DNA of 14,367 bases from contig JAKPIR010000182.1 of the NCBI GenBank assembly GCA_029549705.1, positions 1 through 14,367 of the forward strand. The letters run 5' to 3'. This document shows, piece after piece, positions 8,468-14,367 of the stretch (position 1 is its first letter; every line of letters begins with the position of its first letter). Made by a program: the position numbers and the translations under genes. Under the pieces are notes generated by a model. That model searched no databases and was not told where the DNA came from. It was given only the letters and a program-made list of their open reading frames with translations. The DNA is from Pseudomonadota bacterium. GTDB lineage: Bacteria > Pseudomonadota > Gammaproteobacteria > Burkholderiales > Methylophilaceae.

Positions 8468-8964
8468 TGATGGTGGATACTGAAATTAATGCTGCTACCC
8501 AATTGTTAATTGACAATGAAAATGTTTACGATGCCAAGTCCGTGCTTAAAAGCACCGTGCTGTGCTTTGACTTTGGCGAGCAAAGAATCGGTATAGCCGT
8601 TGGCGAACACATGTTAGCAAGTGCTAACCCACTCACCACCATCAGTAGCGAAAGTAACGATGTACGCTTTGAAGTCATCGGCAAATTGATTGACGAATGG
8701 CAACCTAAGCTACTGGTGGTGGGGCTACCTTTGAATGTAGATGGTTCAGCCCACAGTATGACTCAATTATGTAAAAAATTCGCAAGACGCCTGAATGGCC
8801 GCTTTAATTTACCAGTGATGTTAGTAGACGAGCGTTATAGCTCCATTGAGGCCAGCGAAAAATTGAACGCAGCTGGAATTAAAGGCCGCGCGCAAAAAGA
8901 GCGGCTAGATCAAGTCGCCGCACAAGGCATCTTGCAAAGTTATTTTAATAGTCTTCAAACTTGA
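8467..8964 (+). CDS. ruvX: RuvX/YqgF, Holliday-junction-resolvase-like nuclease
   Basis: YqgF-family proteins have an RNase H-like fold and are linked to pre-16S rRNA 5'-end maturation and, in some species, to Holliday junction resolution. Conserved residues are D35 in CFDFGEQRIGIAVG (33-46), the VVGLPLNVDG motif (84-93), DER at 121-123 and D148 in LDQVAAQGILQSYF. With the ATG that overlaps the yqgE stop (TGATG), the protein has 165 residues and a roughly 28-residue N-terminal extension over the usual ~138. A GTG at 8542 (VLKSTVLCFDFG) would give a standard-length protein. I keep the overlapping ATG because coupling to yqgE is plausible, but the start is uncertain. Confidence 0.9.
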   Translation: MMVDTEINAATQLLIDNENVYDAKSVLKSTVLCFDFGEQRIGIAVGEHMLASANPLTTISSESNDVRFEVIGKLIDEWQPKLLVVGLPLNVDGSAHSMTQLCKKFARRLNGRFNLPVMLVDERYSSIEASEKLNAAGIKGRAQKERLDQVAAQGILQSYFNSLQT

Positions 8965-9011
8965 ATTATCATGGCAGCACTACAATAGATAAAAATGTTC
9001 ATACCCGCAAA

Positions 9012-9542
9012 ATGACCTCAAGAAAAATCACGTTACCTGATGCAGAAGCACTACTGCAAACCCTTGCCGAGAAACTCAAACCCTTGCTGCAGCCAAACAC
9101 GGCCTTGGTTGGCATTCAAAGTGGCGGCGTTTGGCTCATGCAAAGATTGCTGACCATGCTTGATAGCACCATTGCTGCAAATCAGATCGAATATGGCACC
9201 TTAGACGTGTCTTTTTATCGGGATGATTATGCACAGCGTGGTTTAAAAATTGAAACGCGTCCAAGCCAGATTACGTTTGATGTTGAAGGCAAACACATCA
9301 TTCTGATTGATGATGTATTCTACACCGGCCGCACAACACGCGCCGCCATGAATGAGCTGTTTGATTACGGCCGCCCTGCCAGCATCAGTTTGGTTGCCTT
9401 GATTAACCGTGGCGGCAGAGAGTTGCCCATCACCCCACAAATTACCGCAGCAGACATTGTTTTGCATACCAATCAAAACCTGCAACTCATTCAAAATGCT
9501 GATGGCATTTTAAGTCTTGAACTTCAAACATCTTCAGAGTGA
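9012..9542 (+). CDS. pyrR: PyrR, uracil phosphoribosyltransferase / pyrimidine operon regulator
   Basis: PyrR is a type I phosphoribosyltransferase-fold protein. In Bacillus it binds pyr mRNA to cause attenuation and also has uracil phosphoribosyltransferase activity. Visible here are GIQSGGVWLMQRL (34-46) and the PRPP-binding signature IILIDDVFYTGRTTRAA (96-112). The 176-residue length from ATG 9012 is normal. The frame also opens from TTG 8961, but the added 17 residues do not look family-like. Only 47 bp separates it from ruvX, with no leader hairpin pair or PyrR-binding-loop consensus, so attenuation just upstream is unlikely. Its TGA overlaps a GTG that can start pyrB (GTGA). Confidence 0.93.
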   Translation: MTSRKITLPDAEALLQTLAEKLKPLLQPNTALVGIQSGGVWLMQRLLTMLDSTIAANQIEYGTLDVSFYRDDYAQRGLKIETRPSQITFDVEGKHIILIDDVFYTGRTTRAAMNELFDYGRPASISLVALINRGGRELPITPQITAADIVLHTNQNLQLIQNADGILSLELQTSSE

Positions 9543-10516
9543 ACATGCGCATGAACAACCCGCAATTAGATGCTGACGGCCGCCTGAAACACCTTCTTTC
9601 TATCGAAGGACTGCCGAAAAAAATTCTCAACCAAATTTTAGACACCGCCGAGTCGTTTGTGGGCGTCGCAGAACGCGAAGTGAAAAAAGTACCGCTATTG
9701 CGCGGAAAAACGGTGTGCAACTTGTTTTTTGAAAATAGCACCCGTACACGTACCACCTTTGAAATTGCTGCCAAACGCCTTTCTGCCGATGTAATAAGCC
9801 TGAACGTGAATGCCTCTTCACAATCCAAAGGCGAAACTATTTTGGATACCATCAACAATTTAATTGCCATGCATGCAGATATGTTTGTGGTGCGACATGC
9901 ACAATCGGGCGCAGCACACTTTATTGCGCAACATGTGCCTGCCCATATTCACGTGATAAACGCGGGTGATGGACGGCATTCGCACCCCACACAAGGCCTA
10001 CTGGATGTGTTTACCATTCGCAAATATAAGCCTGACTTACACAATTTACGCGTGGCGATTGTGGGCGATATATTGCACTCTCGCGTGGCACGCAGTGAAA
10101 TTCATGCGTTGACCACACTGGGCGTACCTGAGATTCGCGTCATTGCGCCTAAAACCTTATTACCCACTCAAGTAGAAAAACTTGGGGTGCATGTCTACCA
10201 CGACATCAACGTGGGCTTAAAAGATGTTGATGTGGTGATGATGCTACGCCTTCAAAATGAGCGCATGAATGGCGCAATGCTGCCAAGCGTACAAGAATAT
10301 TTTAAAACCTATGGTCTCACCCAAGAAAGACTCGCGCTGGCCAAACCAGATGCAATCGTGATGCACCCAGGCCCGATGAATCGTGGCGTGGAGATCGACT
10401 CTAGCGTTGCCGATGGACGGCAGTCTGTGATTTTGCCGCAAGTCACGTATGGCATCGCAATTCGCATGGCAGTCATGGCGATATTAGCCGGTGGGCAAGC
10501 GGGAGGAGCGCAATGA
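9539..10516 (+). CDS. pyrB: Aspartate carbamoyltransferase catalytic subunit
   Basis: PyrB condenses carbamoyl phosphate with aspartate, the committed step of pyrimidine synthesis. Counting from GTG 9539 gives 325 residues, close to Pseudomonas-type enzymes. The carbamoyl-phosphate loop STRTRT (67-72), the SxxK-loop lysine K97 in SQSKGE, HPTQ (149-152), RVAIVGD (171-177) and HPGPMNRG (276-283) are all present, so the enzyme should be active. The N-terminal start is ambiguous: GTG 9539 overlaps the pyrR stop, and ATG 9545 and ATG 9551 follow in frame. No pyrI regulatory subunit is present. pyrC' overlaps the end by 4 bp (ATGA), the arrangement of the PyrB-PyrC' dodecameric ATCase known from Pseudomonas. 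Confidence 0.96.
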   Translation: MNMRMNNPQLDADGRLKHLLSIEGLPKKILNQILDTAESFVGVAEREVKKVPLLRGKTVCNLFFENSTRTRTTFEIAAKRLSADVISLNVNASSQSKGETILDTINNLIAMHADMFVVRHAQSGAAHFIAQHVPAHIHVINAGDGRHSHPTQGLLDVFTIRKYKPDLHNLRVAIVGDILHSRVARSEIHALTTLGVPEIRVIAPKTLLPTQVEKLGVHVYHDINVGLKDVDVVMMLRLQNERMNGAMLPSVQEYFKTYGLTQERLALAKPDAIVMHPGPMNRGVEIDSSVADGRQSVILPQVTYGIAIRMAVMAILAGGQAGGAQ

Positions 10517-11787
10517 ACATTGTCATTAAAAATGGTCGTGTCATTGACCCAAAAAATAACGTTGATCAGCAACTGGATGTCTATGTGGCAGCAGGTAAAA
10601 TTGCCGGCATCGGTACGGCCCCCACTGGCTTTGTGGCAAACCAGACGATTGAAGCTGCCCATTTAGTCGTGTGCCCTGGTCTGGTAGATTTATCTGCCAG
10701 ACTTCGTGAACCGGGTGACGAACACAAGGCAAGATTAGTGAGTGAATTAAAAGCGGCGGTTGCGGGCGGCGTGACTAGCCTAGCCTGCCCACCAGATACC
10801 GACCCTGTGTTAGACGAACCTGGCTTAGTTGAAATGCTGCAATACCGAGCGAAACAACAAGGGCTCGCAAATGTTTATCCGCTCGGCGCCATCACGCGGC
10901 AACTGCAAGGCAAAGCCCTAGCTGAAATGAGCGAACTGCAAACCGCTGGCTGTGTTGGATTTTCTCAAGCCAATACCGCCATCACTGATACGCAAGTGCT
11001 GTGGCGCGCCATGGAATATGCGGCCACATTTGGCTATACCTTATTTTTTCATGCGGAAGAACCTTTCTTAGCCGCCAATGGCGTGGCACACGATGGCGAA
11101 GTCGCATCTCGCCTTGGCCTCAAAGGTATTCCTAGCGCCGCAGAAGCACTTGCACTGGCCAGTATTTTGCGCATTGCGCAAGAAACAGGGGCAAAAGTGC
11201 ATATCAGTCGGCTCTCTACGGCAGAAGGCGTTGCTATGGTGCGCACGGCAAAATCGCAAGGGCTCAATATTACAAGTGATGTCAGCGCAAACCAATTGCA
11301 CCTGACTGAGCATGATATTGGTTACTTCAACACCCATTGTCATCTTAAGCCGCCATTACGCACGCAGCGTGATAAAGATGCGCTCTGCCTAGGCCTGAAA
11401 GACGGCACGATTGATGCTGTTTGCTCAGACCACACCCCGGTGGATGACGACGCCAAGCTGACTACATTTGCTGAAGCAGAAATTGGAGCAACCGGCTTAG
11501 AACTATTGTTGCCGCTCACCCTAAAATGGGCGCAGCAAGAAAAACTAAGCCTAACGGCGGCTATCGCCAGCATCACGTGTACGCCTGCCAATATTTTAGG
11601 CATTTCTGCGGGGGATTTAAGTATCAATAGCATTGCCGACATCTGCATTTTTGATGCCAATGCCTATTGGACTGTCAATGCAAACACCATCAAAAGCCAA
11701 GGTAAAAATACACCGTTTTTAGGCTTGGAACTCGCCGGCAAAGTAAACTTCACCATAGTGAATGGAAAAATCGTCTATCCACAATAA
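10513..11787 (+). CDS. pyrX: PyrC', dihydroorotase-like protein probably catalytically inactive
   Basis: This 424-residue protein has the fold signatures of type I dihydroorotase, but the metal centre is mostly gone. The zinc motif HxH of GLxDxHxHLREPG reads GLVDLSARLREPG (56-68), with S61 and R63 in place of the histidines. The usual DDG aspartate region reads GFSQAN (149-154). The second histidine of HxxH reads R233 (HISRLS, 230-235). The canonical DHAPH reads SDHTPVDDDAK (305-315). H180 and D306 remain. In Pseudomonas, equivalent PyrC' chains lack dihydroorotase activity and serve to assemble and stabilise ATCase with PyrB; I infer the same here. The start ATG overlaps the pyrB stop and is preceded by a strong Shine-Dalgarno (GGGAGGAG, 10501-10508). 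An active dihydroorotase must be encoded elsewhere. No convincing terminator follows. Confidence 0.93.
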   Translation: MNIVIKNGRVIDPKNNVDQQLDVYVAAGKIAGIGTAPTGFVANQTIEAAHLVVCPGLVDLSARLREPGDEHKARLVSELKAAVAGGVTSLACPPDTDPVLDEPGLVEMLQYRAKQQGLANVYPLGAITRQLQGKALAEMSELQTAGCVGFSQANTAITDTQVLWRAMEYAATFGYTLFFHAEEPFLAANGVAHDGEVASRLGLKGIPSAAEALALASILRIAQETGAKVHISRLSTAEGVAMVRTAKSQGLNITSDVSANQLHLTEHDIGYFNTHCHLKPPLRTQRDKDALCLGLKDGTIDAVCSDHTPVDDDAKLTTFAEAEIGATGLELLLPLTLKWAQQEKLSLTAAIASITCTPANILGISAGDLSINSIADICIFDANAYWTVNANTIKSQGKNTPFLGLELAGKVNFTIVNGKIVYPQ

Positions 11788-11882
11788 CCCTACTTTTAAA
11801 ATGTAAAGTATCGTACTGCGTATTGCCATTCCATGACGGCTGGCGCAAAATGCGCTTTGTAATGCACAGATGTGTCGGTAAT

Positions 11883-11911
11883 TTGAACTGATTTGCCGCA
11901 CAAAATAAAAA
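11883..11911 (+). promoter_or_regulatory. Candidate sigma-70 promoter for the HhH/OmpA gene pair
   Basis: TTGAAC (11883-11888) and TAAAAA (11906-11911) are separated by 17 bp; each matches four of six consensus positions. The downstream start at 11960 is about 40 nt past the predicted transcription start. A second overlapping possibility is TTGCCG with TACATT and a 16-bp spacer. This is pattern matching only, in an AT-rich spacer of 172 bp. Confidence 0.4.
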
Positions 11912-11959
11912 ATTTACATTTTTTGGTTTTTTCTAATTTAGCCTGACAGGGAGAGAAAA

Positions 11960-12418
11960 ATGAGTGGATTTACTTGTTGTTTTTGGTGGTTTTTATTGGG
12001 GTTTATTCTCGGCTGGTTACTCAACTGGCTATTAAAACGTTGCTGCGGAAAATGTGAAACCCAGCAAGCAGCGCCTGTTGTTAACACCGTTGTAGCGGCA
12101 CCTGCTGCGCCAAAAGTCATTCCATTTGATTTGGCCGCGGCCAAAGCGGCGGGCTTTAATATCAGAAAAGCAGATGACCTGACCGTTGTTGAAGGCATCG
12201 GCCCCAAAATTAACGAATTACTCTTGAACGATGGCATTAAAACCTTTGCACAATTGGCTGCAACCAACGTGTCAGTCATTCAAGCCATTTTAGACAAGGC
12301 AGGCCCCAGTTTTGCGCTTGCAAAACCAGGCACCTGGCCACAGCAAGCTGCACTTGCCGCTGAAAATCGTTGGGCTGAACTGAAAGTATTACAGGACAAC
12401 CTTAAGGGTGGCGTTTAA
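11960..12418 (+). CDS. Small membrane-anchored helix-hairpin-helix domain protein, function unknown
   Basis: This 152-residue protein has an N-terminal hydrophobic helix (about 8-25) flanked by cysteines (C6, C7 before it; C28, C29, C32 in KRCCGKC after it). An Ala/Pro/Val-rich linker (about 36-54) follows, then a soluble domain containing a helix-hairpin-helix motif, VEGIGPKINELLLNDGI (77-93). The tail TWPQQAALAAENRWAELKVLQ resembles a domain found in many bacteria as a C-terminal or stand-alone unit and usually annotated only as HhH (helix-hairpin-helix) domain protein. Such motifs often bind nucleic acid non-specifically, but here the domain is tethered to the membrane and may serve protein contacts instead. 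A strong Shine-Dalgarno (GGGAG, 11949-11953) precedes the start. The BON-OmpA gene follows after 57 bp and shares the anchor, CC motif and Ala/Pro linker layout. Family recognised; function not known. Confidence 0.85.
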   Translation: MSGFTCCFWWFLLGFILGWLLNWLLKRCCGKCETQQAAPVVNTVVAAPAAPKVIPFDLAAAKAAGFNIRKADDLTVVEGIGPKINELLLNDGIKTFAQLAATNVSVIQAILDKAGPSFALAKPGTWPQQAALAAENRWAELKVLQDNLKGGV

Positions 12419-12475
12419 TGCCGAAATATTGCGGCTAACGTCAAACACCATTAACGATTTGAAGGAGCGAGTTCT

Positions 12476-13249
12476 ATGAGCAACTCAAAATATACTTTCT
12501 GGACATGGCTCATTGCCATAGTTCTGGCCATTTATTTATTTTGGCAATGGCAGCATGGGCATGGCTTAGGCACAGCAACTGGTTGTTGCGGCGCTACGGT
12601 CGCTGAGGCACCTGCCGCACCGGTCGCTGCACCTGAGGCCGCTGCACCGGAAGCTTTTCAGTTCACAGCTGATACTGAAAAATTTCAATCCTCTGGCAAT
12701 ACAGACAATGTGGCTTGGTATGGCAAAAATGTTGATTTAGTCACTTGGTTGAAAGCAGGTGGCGCAGACTGGCAAGCCAGCGGCAACAATCAATCGGTGA
12801 CATTAACAGGTACGGTTGCAAATGACGAAGCCAAAACGCAGGCGGGCAAAGATGCGCAGGCGTTTTTTGGTGAAAATGTTGCAATCGATAATCAGCTTGT
12901 TGTCAAAGCCGCAGAACCAGTGGCAGCGGTTGCGCCACCGCCAGCAGCAAAACTTTACTTTGATACAGGCAAAACCAATCTCGCCAATGATGCAGACCAA
13001 ACACTTGCGCCGATTGTAGAATGGTTGAAAGCCAACACAGATGCTAAAGCGATTATTTCTGGCTACCACGACCCACGTGGAAATCAGGCTGTGAATGCGG
13101 AACTTGCTAAAAATCGTGCAAAAGTGGTACGTGACGCACTGAAAGTAGCTGGCATTGACGAAGCAAGAATCGAGTTACGTAAACCTGTGAGCACTGAAGG
13201 TGACGGCGATCTTGCTGAAGCGCGACGTGTTGAAGTTTCTGTAGAATAA
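12476..13249 (+). CDS. Membrane-anchored BON + OmpA-like peptidoglycan-binding protein
   Basis: This 257-residue protein begins with an uncleaved-looking hydrophobic anchor (about 9-24), then GCCGA (36-40) and an Ala/Pro/Glu-rich linker (43-60). A BON-like domain (about 85-145, containing SVTLTGTVANDEAKTQAG) and a short AVAPPPAA linker follow. The C-terminal OmpA-like domain (about 158-257) starts LYFDTGKTNL. The peptidoglycan (diaminopimelate)-contacting D199 and R214 are in place (YHDPRGN...NRAKVV), although the usual GHTD reads GYHD. It is probably held in the inner membrane or at the outer leaflet of the periplasm and reaches the cell wall. It has a strong Shine-Dalgarno (AAGGAG, 12462-12467). 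It is probably cotranscribed with the HhH gene, and the unit ends at the intrinsic terminator 20 bp downstream. Confidence 0.88.
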   Translation: MSNSKYTFWTWLIAIVLAIYLFWQWQHGHGLGTATGCCGATVAEAPAAPVAAPEAAAPEAFQFTADTEKFQSSGNTDNVAWYGKNVDLVTWLKAGGADWQASGNNQSVTLTGTVANDEAKTQAGKDAQAFFGENVAIDNQLVVKAAEPVAAVAPPPAAKLYFDTGKTNLANDADQTLAPIVEWLKANTDAKAIISGYHDPRGNQAVNAELAKNRAKVVRDALKVAGIDEARIELRKPVSTEGDGDLAEARRVEVSVE

Positions 13250-13268
13250 TTTCTACCGATTAAAACTT

Positions 13269-13298
13269 AAAAGGCCGATGCTGACATCGGCCTTTTTT
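13269..13298 (+). terminator. Intrinsic terminator after the OmpA-domain gene
   Basis: A perfect 12-bp stem (AAAAGGCCGATG / CATCGGCCTTTT) with a CTGA loop is followed by further T residues, 20 bp after the stop codon. On the opposite strand the same stem is followed by TTTT, AAG and TTTT, so it could also stop transcription coming from pilU. Confidence 0.92.
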
Positions 13299-13381
13299 AT
13301 GACTGAACGCTTACAAAAGTATGTGGTAACAGCACCTAATAAAAAAAACAAAAAACAGCCTATTTTAGCAACAACCTTTTT

Positions 13382-13424
13382 CGATGCCCTGTAAGCCTTA
13401 TAAATAAAGGCTTGCAGGGCATTG
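13382..13424. repeat. Palindromic repeat, copy 2 (same loop as copy 1)
   Basis: The arms 13382-13399 and 13407-13424 pair over 18 positions, two of them G-T (G-U in RNA), around the same ATAAATA loop (13400-13406) as the copy at 5922-5964. Across the 37-bp core the two copies differ at three positions. One pair is changed on both sides (G-C to A-T) and one side of another pair is changed to a G-U wobble, so pairing is kept on the plus strand. On the plus strand a short T-run (TATTTTT) follows a few bases later. It lies between the convergent OmpA-domain and pilU genes, about 60 bp beyond the pilU stop. Confidence 0.85.
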
Positions 13425-13483
13425 TATTTTTCTCGAGCAAAATTTGGCGTCAATTAACAAAAAAATATGGAGGTTTTATTCCG

Positions 13484-14367
13484 TTACACTATTCCTAAAC
13501 CATCAAGTCCAGCACCCAAATCTTTACCGTGTGCAGCTTTACCTTCAAGTTTAATTTTCAAACGGATATCGTTCACAGAGTCGGCATTTCGAAGTGCATC
13601 TTCGTAGGTAATAATATCCGCTTCATGTAAATCAAATAGAGACTGGTCAAAGGTTTGCATGCCCAGTTCTCGCGATTTTGCAATAATTTCTTTAATTTCG
13701 TGCACGTCCCCTTTAAAAATCAAGTCAGAAATCAAAGGTGAGTTCAGCATCACTTCCATGGCAGCAACGCGGCCTTTGCCCTCTTTTTTAGGGATTAACC
13801 GTTGTGAGATAAATGCGCGCGTATTGAGCGACAAGTCCATCAGCAACTGCTGACGACGCTCTTCTGGGAAAAAGTTAATAATGCGGTCTAGTGCTTGATT
13901 GGTGCTGTTAGCGTGTAAGGTGGCCATACATAGATGCCCAGTTTCGGAGAAAGCAATAGCATAATCCATGGTTTCACGGTCGCGTATCTCGCCAATCAAA
14001 ATCACATCGGGCGCTTGCCGTAAGGTATTTTTCAGAGCAATTTGCCAATTATCGGTATCCACGCCTACTTCGCGCTGCGTAACAATGCAGTTTCTATGTT
14101 CATGTACAAACTCAATCGGGTCTTCAATGGTAATAATGTGGCCATAGCTGTTTTGATTTCGATAGCCTACCATTGCGGCCAGCGAAGTGGATTTACCTGA
14201 GCCGGTGGCGCCAACAAATATCACCAAACCACGCTTGGTCATGGCCACGTCTTTTAGAATTTCTGGCAAACCCAATTCTTCCATTTCTGGAATTTTGGTG
14301 GTGATTGTTCTAAATACAACACCCACAACGCCGCGTTGTATAAAGGCATTCACACGAAAACGCGCAA
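13484..14367 (-). CDS. pilU: PilU, type IV pilus retraction-associated ATPase, 5' end cut by window edge
   Basis: PilU is a PilT-like hexameric AAA-type ATPase that assists pilus retraction for twitching and DNA uptake. The frame is open to the right edge (ARFRVNAFIQRG is the first readable stretch). It shows 293 residues of an expected 370-380, so about 80 residues and the start are missing. Visible motifs are Walker A GATGSGKST (visible residues 52-60), the Asp box around TIEDPIEFVH, Walker B VILIGEIRD (121-129), and the His box HLCMATLHA (144-152). Features that favour PilU over PilT are MVGYRNQN after Walker A, the INFFPEERRQQLLMDLSLN stretch, and the long C-terminal tail ending GLDGLGIV. 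A pilT gene normally lies just upstream, outside the window. It is convergent with the OmpA-domain gene. Confidence 0.94.
   Translation of the reverse strand, partial: ARFRVNAFIQRGVVGVVFRTITTKIPEMEELGLPEILKDVAMTKRGLVIFVGATGSGKSTSLAAMVGYRNQNSYGHIITIEDPIEFVHEHRNCIVTQREVGVDTDNWQIALKNTLRQAPDVILIGEIRDRETMDYAIAFSETGHLCMATLHANSTNQALDRIINFFPEERRQQLLMDLSLNTRAFISQRLIPKKEGKGRVAAMEVMLNSPLISDLIFKGDVHEIKEIIAKSRELGMQTFDQSLFDLHEADIITYEDALRNADSVNDIRLKIKLEGKAAHGKDLGAGLDGLGIV

Noticed and set aside
8961..9011. TTG start for pyrR overlapping the ruvX stop
   Set aside because: The extra residues do not resemble PyrR proteins, and ATG 9012 gives normal length.
11788..11882. Small GCGCA/TGCGC hairpin as terminator of the pyr cluster
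   Set aside because: The stem is only 5 bp with a 3-nt loop and there is no real T-run after it.
13253..13453. Minus-strand 66-codon open frame between ompA-like gene and pilU
   Set aside because: It runs through both the terminator and the palindrome, has no ribosome binding site and no recognisable domain.

Overview
The window looks like chromosome of a betaproteobacterium. A methylotroph-like member of the Nitrosomonadales (Methylophilaceae) would fit the gene content, the moderate G+C and the protein sequences, but that placement is an inference. Almost every gene belongs to a recognisable family and most of the window is core genome. There is no rRNA, tRNA, insertion sequence, CRISPR array or prophage.

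Layout. Positions 1-2986 (minus strand) hold one envelope/competence transcription unit, lolC -> lolD -> comEC; comEC runs off the left edge. Across a short divergent spacer, 3152-5857 (plus) encodes a large membrane c-di-GMP protein with CHASE4-HAMP-PAS-GGDEF-EAL architecture. A spacer with a strong palindrome (5922-5964) follows. Next come two riboflavin genes, ribE and a ribBA-like gene whose GTP cyclohydrolase II half is degenerate (RibBX type). The cluster yqgE-ruvX-pyrR-pyrB-pyrC' follows at 7880-11787, with overlapping or nearly overlapping junctions. Its last gene encodes a dihydroorotase-like protein that has lost most metal ligands, as in the Pseudomonas-type aspartate transcarbamoylase holoenzyme. 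Then come two small membrane-anchored proteins with strong Shine-Dalgarno sequences: a helix-hairpin-helix protein (11960-12418) and a BON+OmpA-domain protein (12476-13249). They end at a clear intrinsic terminator. The right edge is the 3' part of pilU (minus strand), a type IV pilus retraction ATPase.

How they work together. LolCD extracts lipoproteins from the inner membrane. ComEC (DNA uptake) and PilU (pilus retraction) both point to natural transformation and twitching, though they sit at opposite ends of the window. PyrR, PyrB and PyrC' serve pyrimidine synthesis, but PyrC' is probably structural, so an active dihydroorotase must lie elsewhere. RibE and the RibB half of RibBX serve riboflavin synthesis, and a true GTP cyclohydrolase II, RibD and RibH must also lie elsewhere.

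The least explained items are the two copies of a 17-18 bp palindrome with an identical ATAAATA loop (5922-5964 and 13382-13424), and the pair of Cys-Cys-containing membrane proteins (HhH and BON-OmpA). I see no clearly new multi-gene system.
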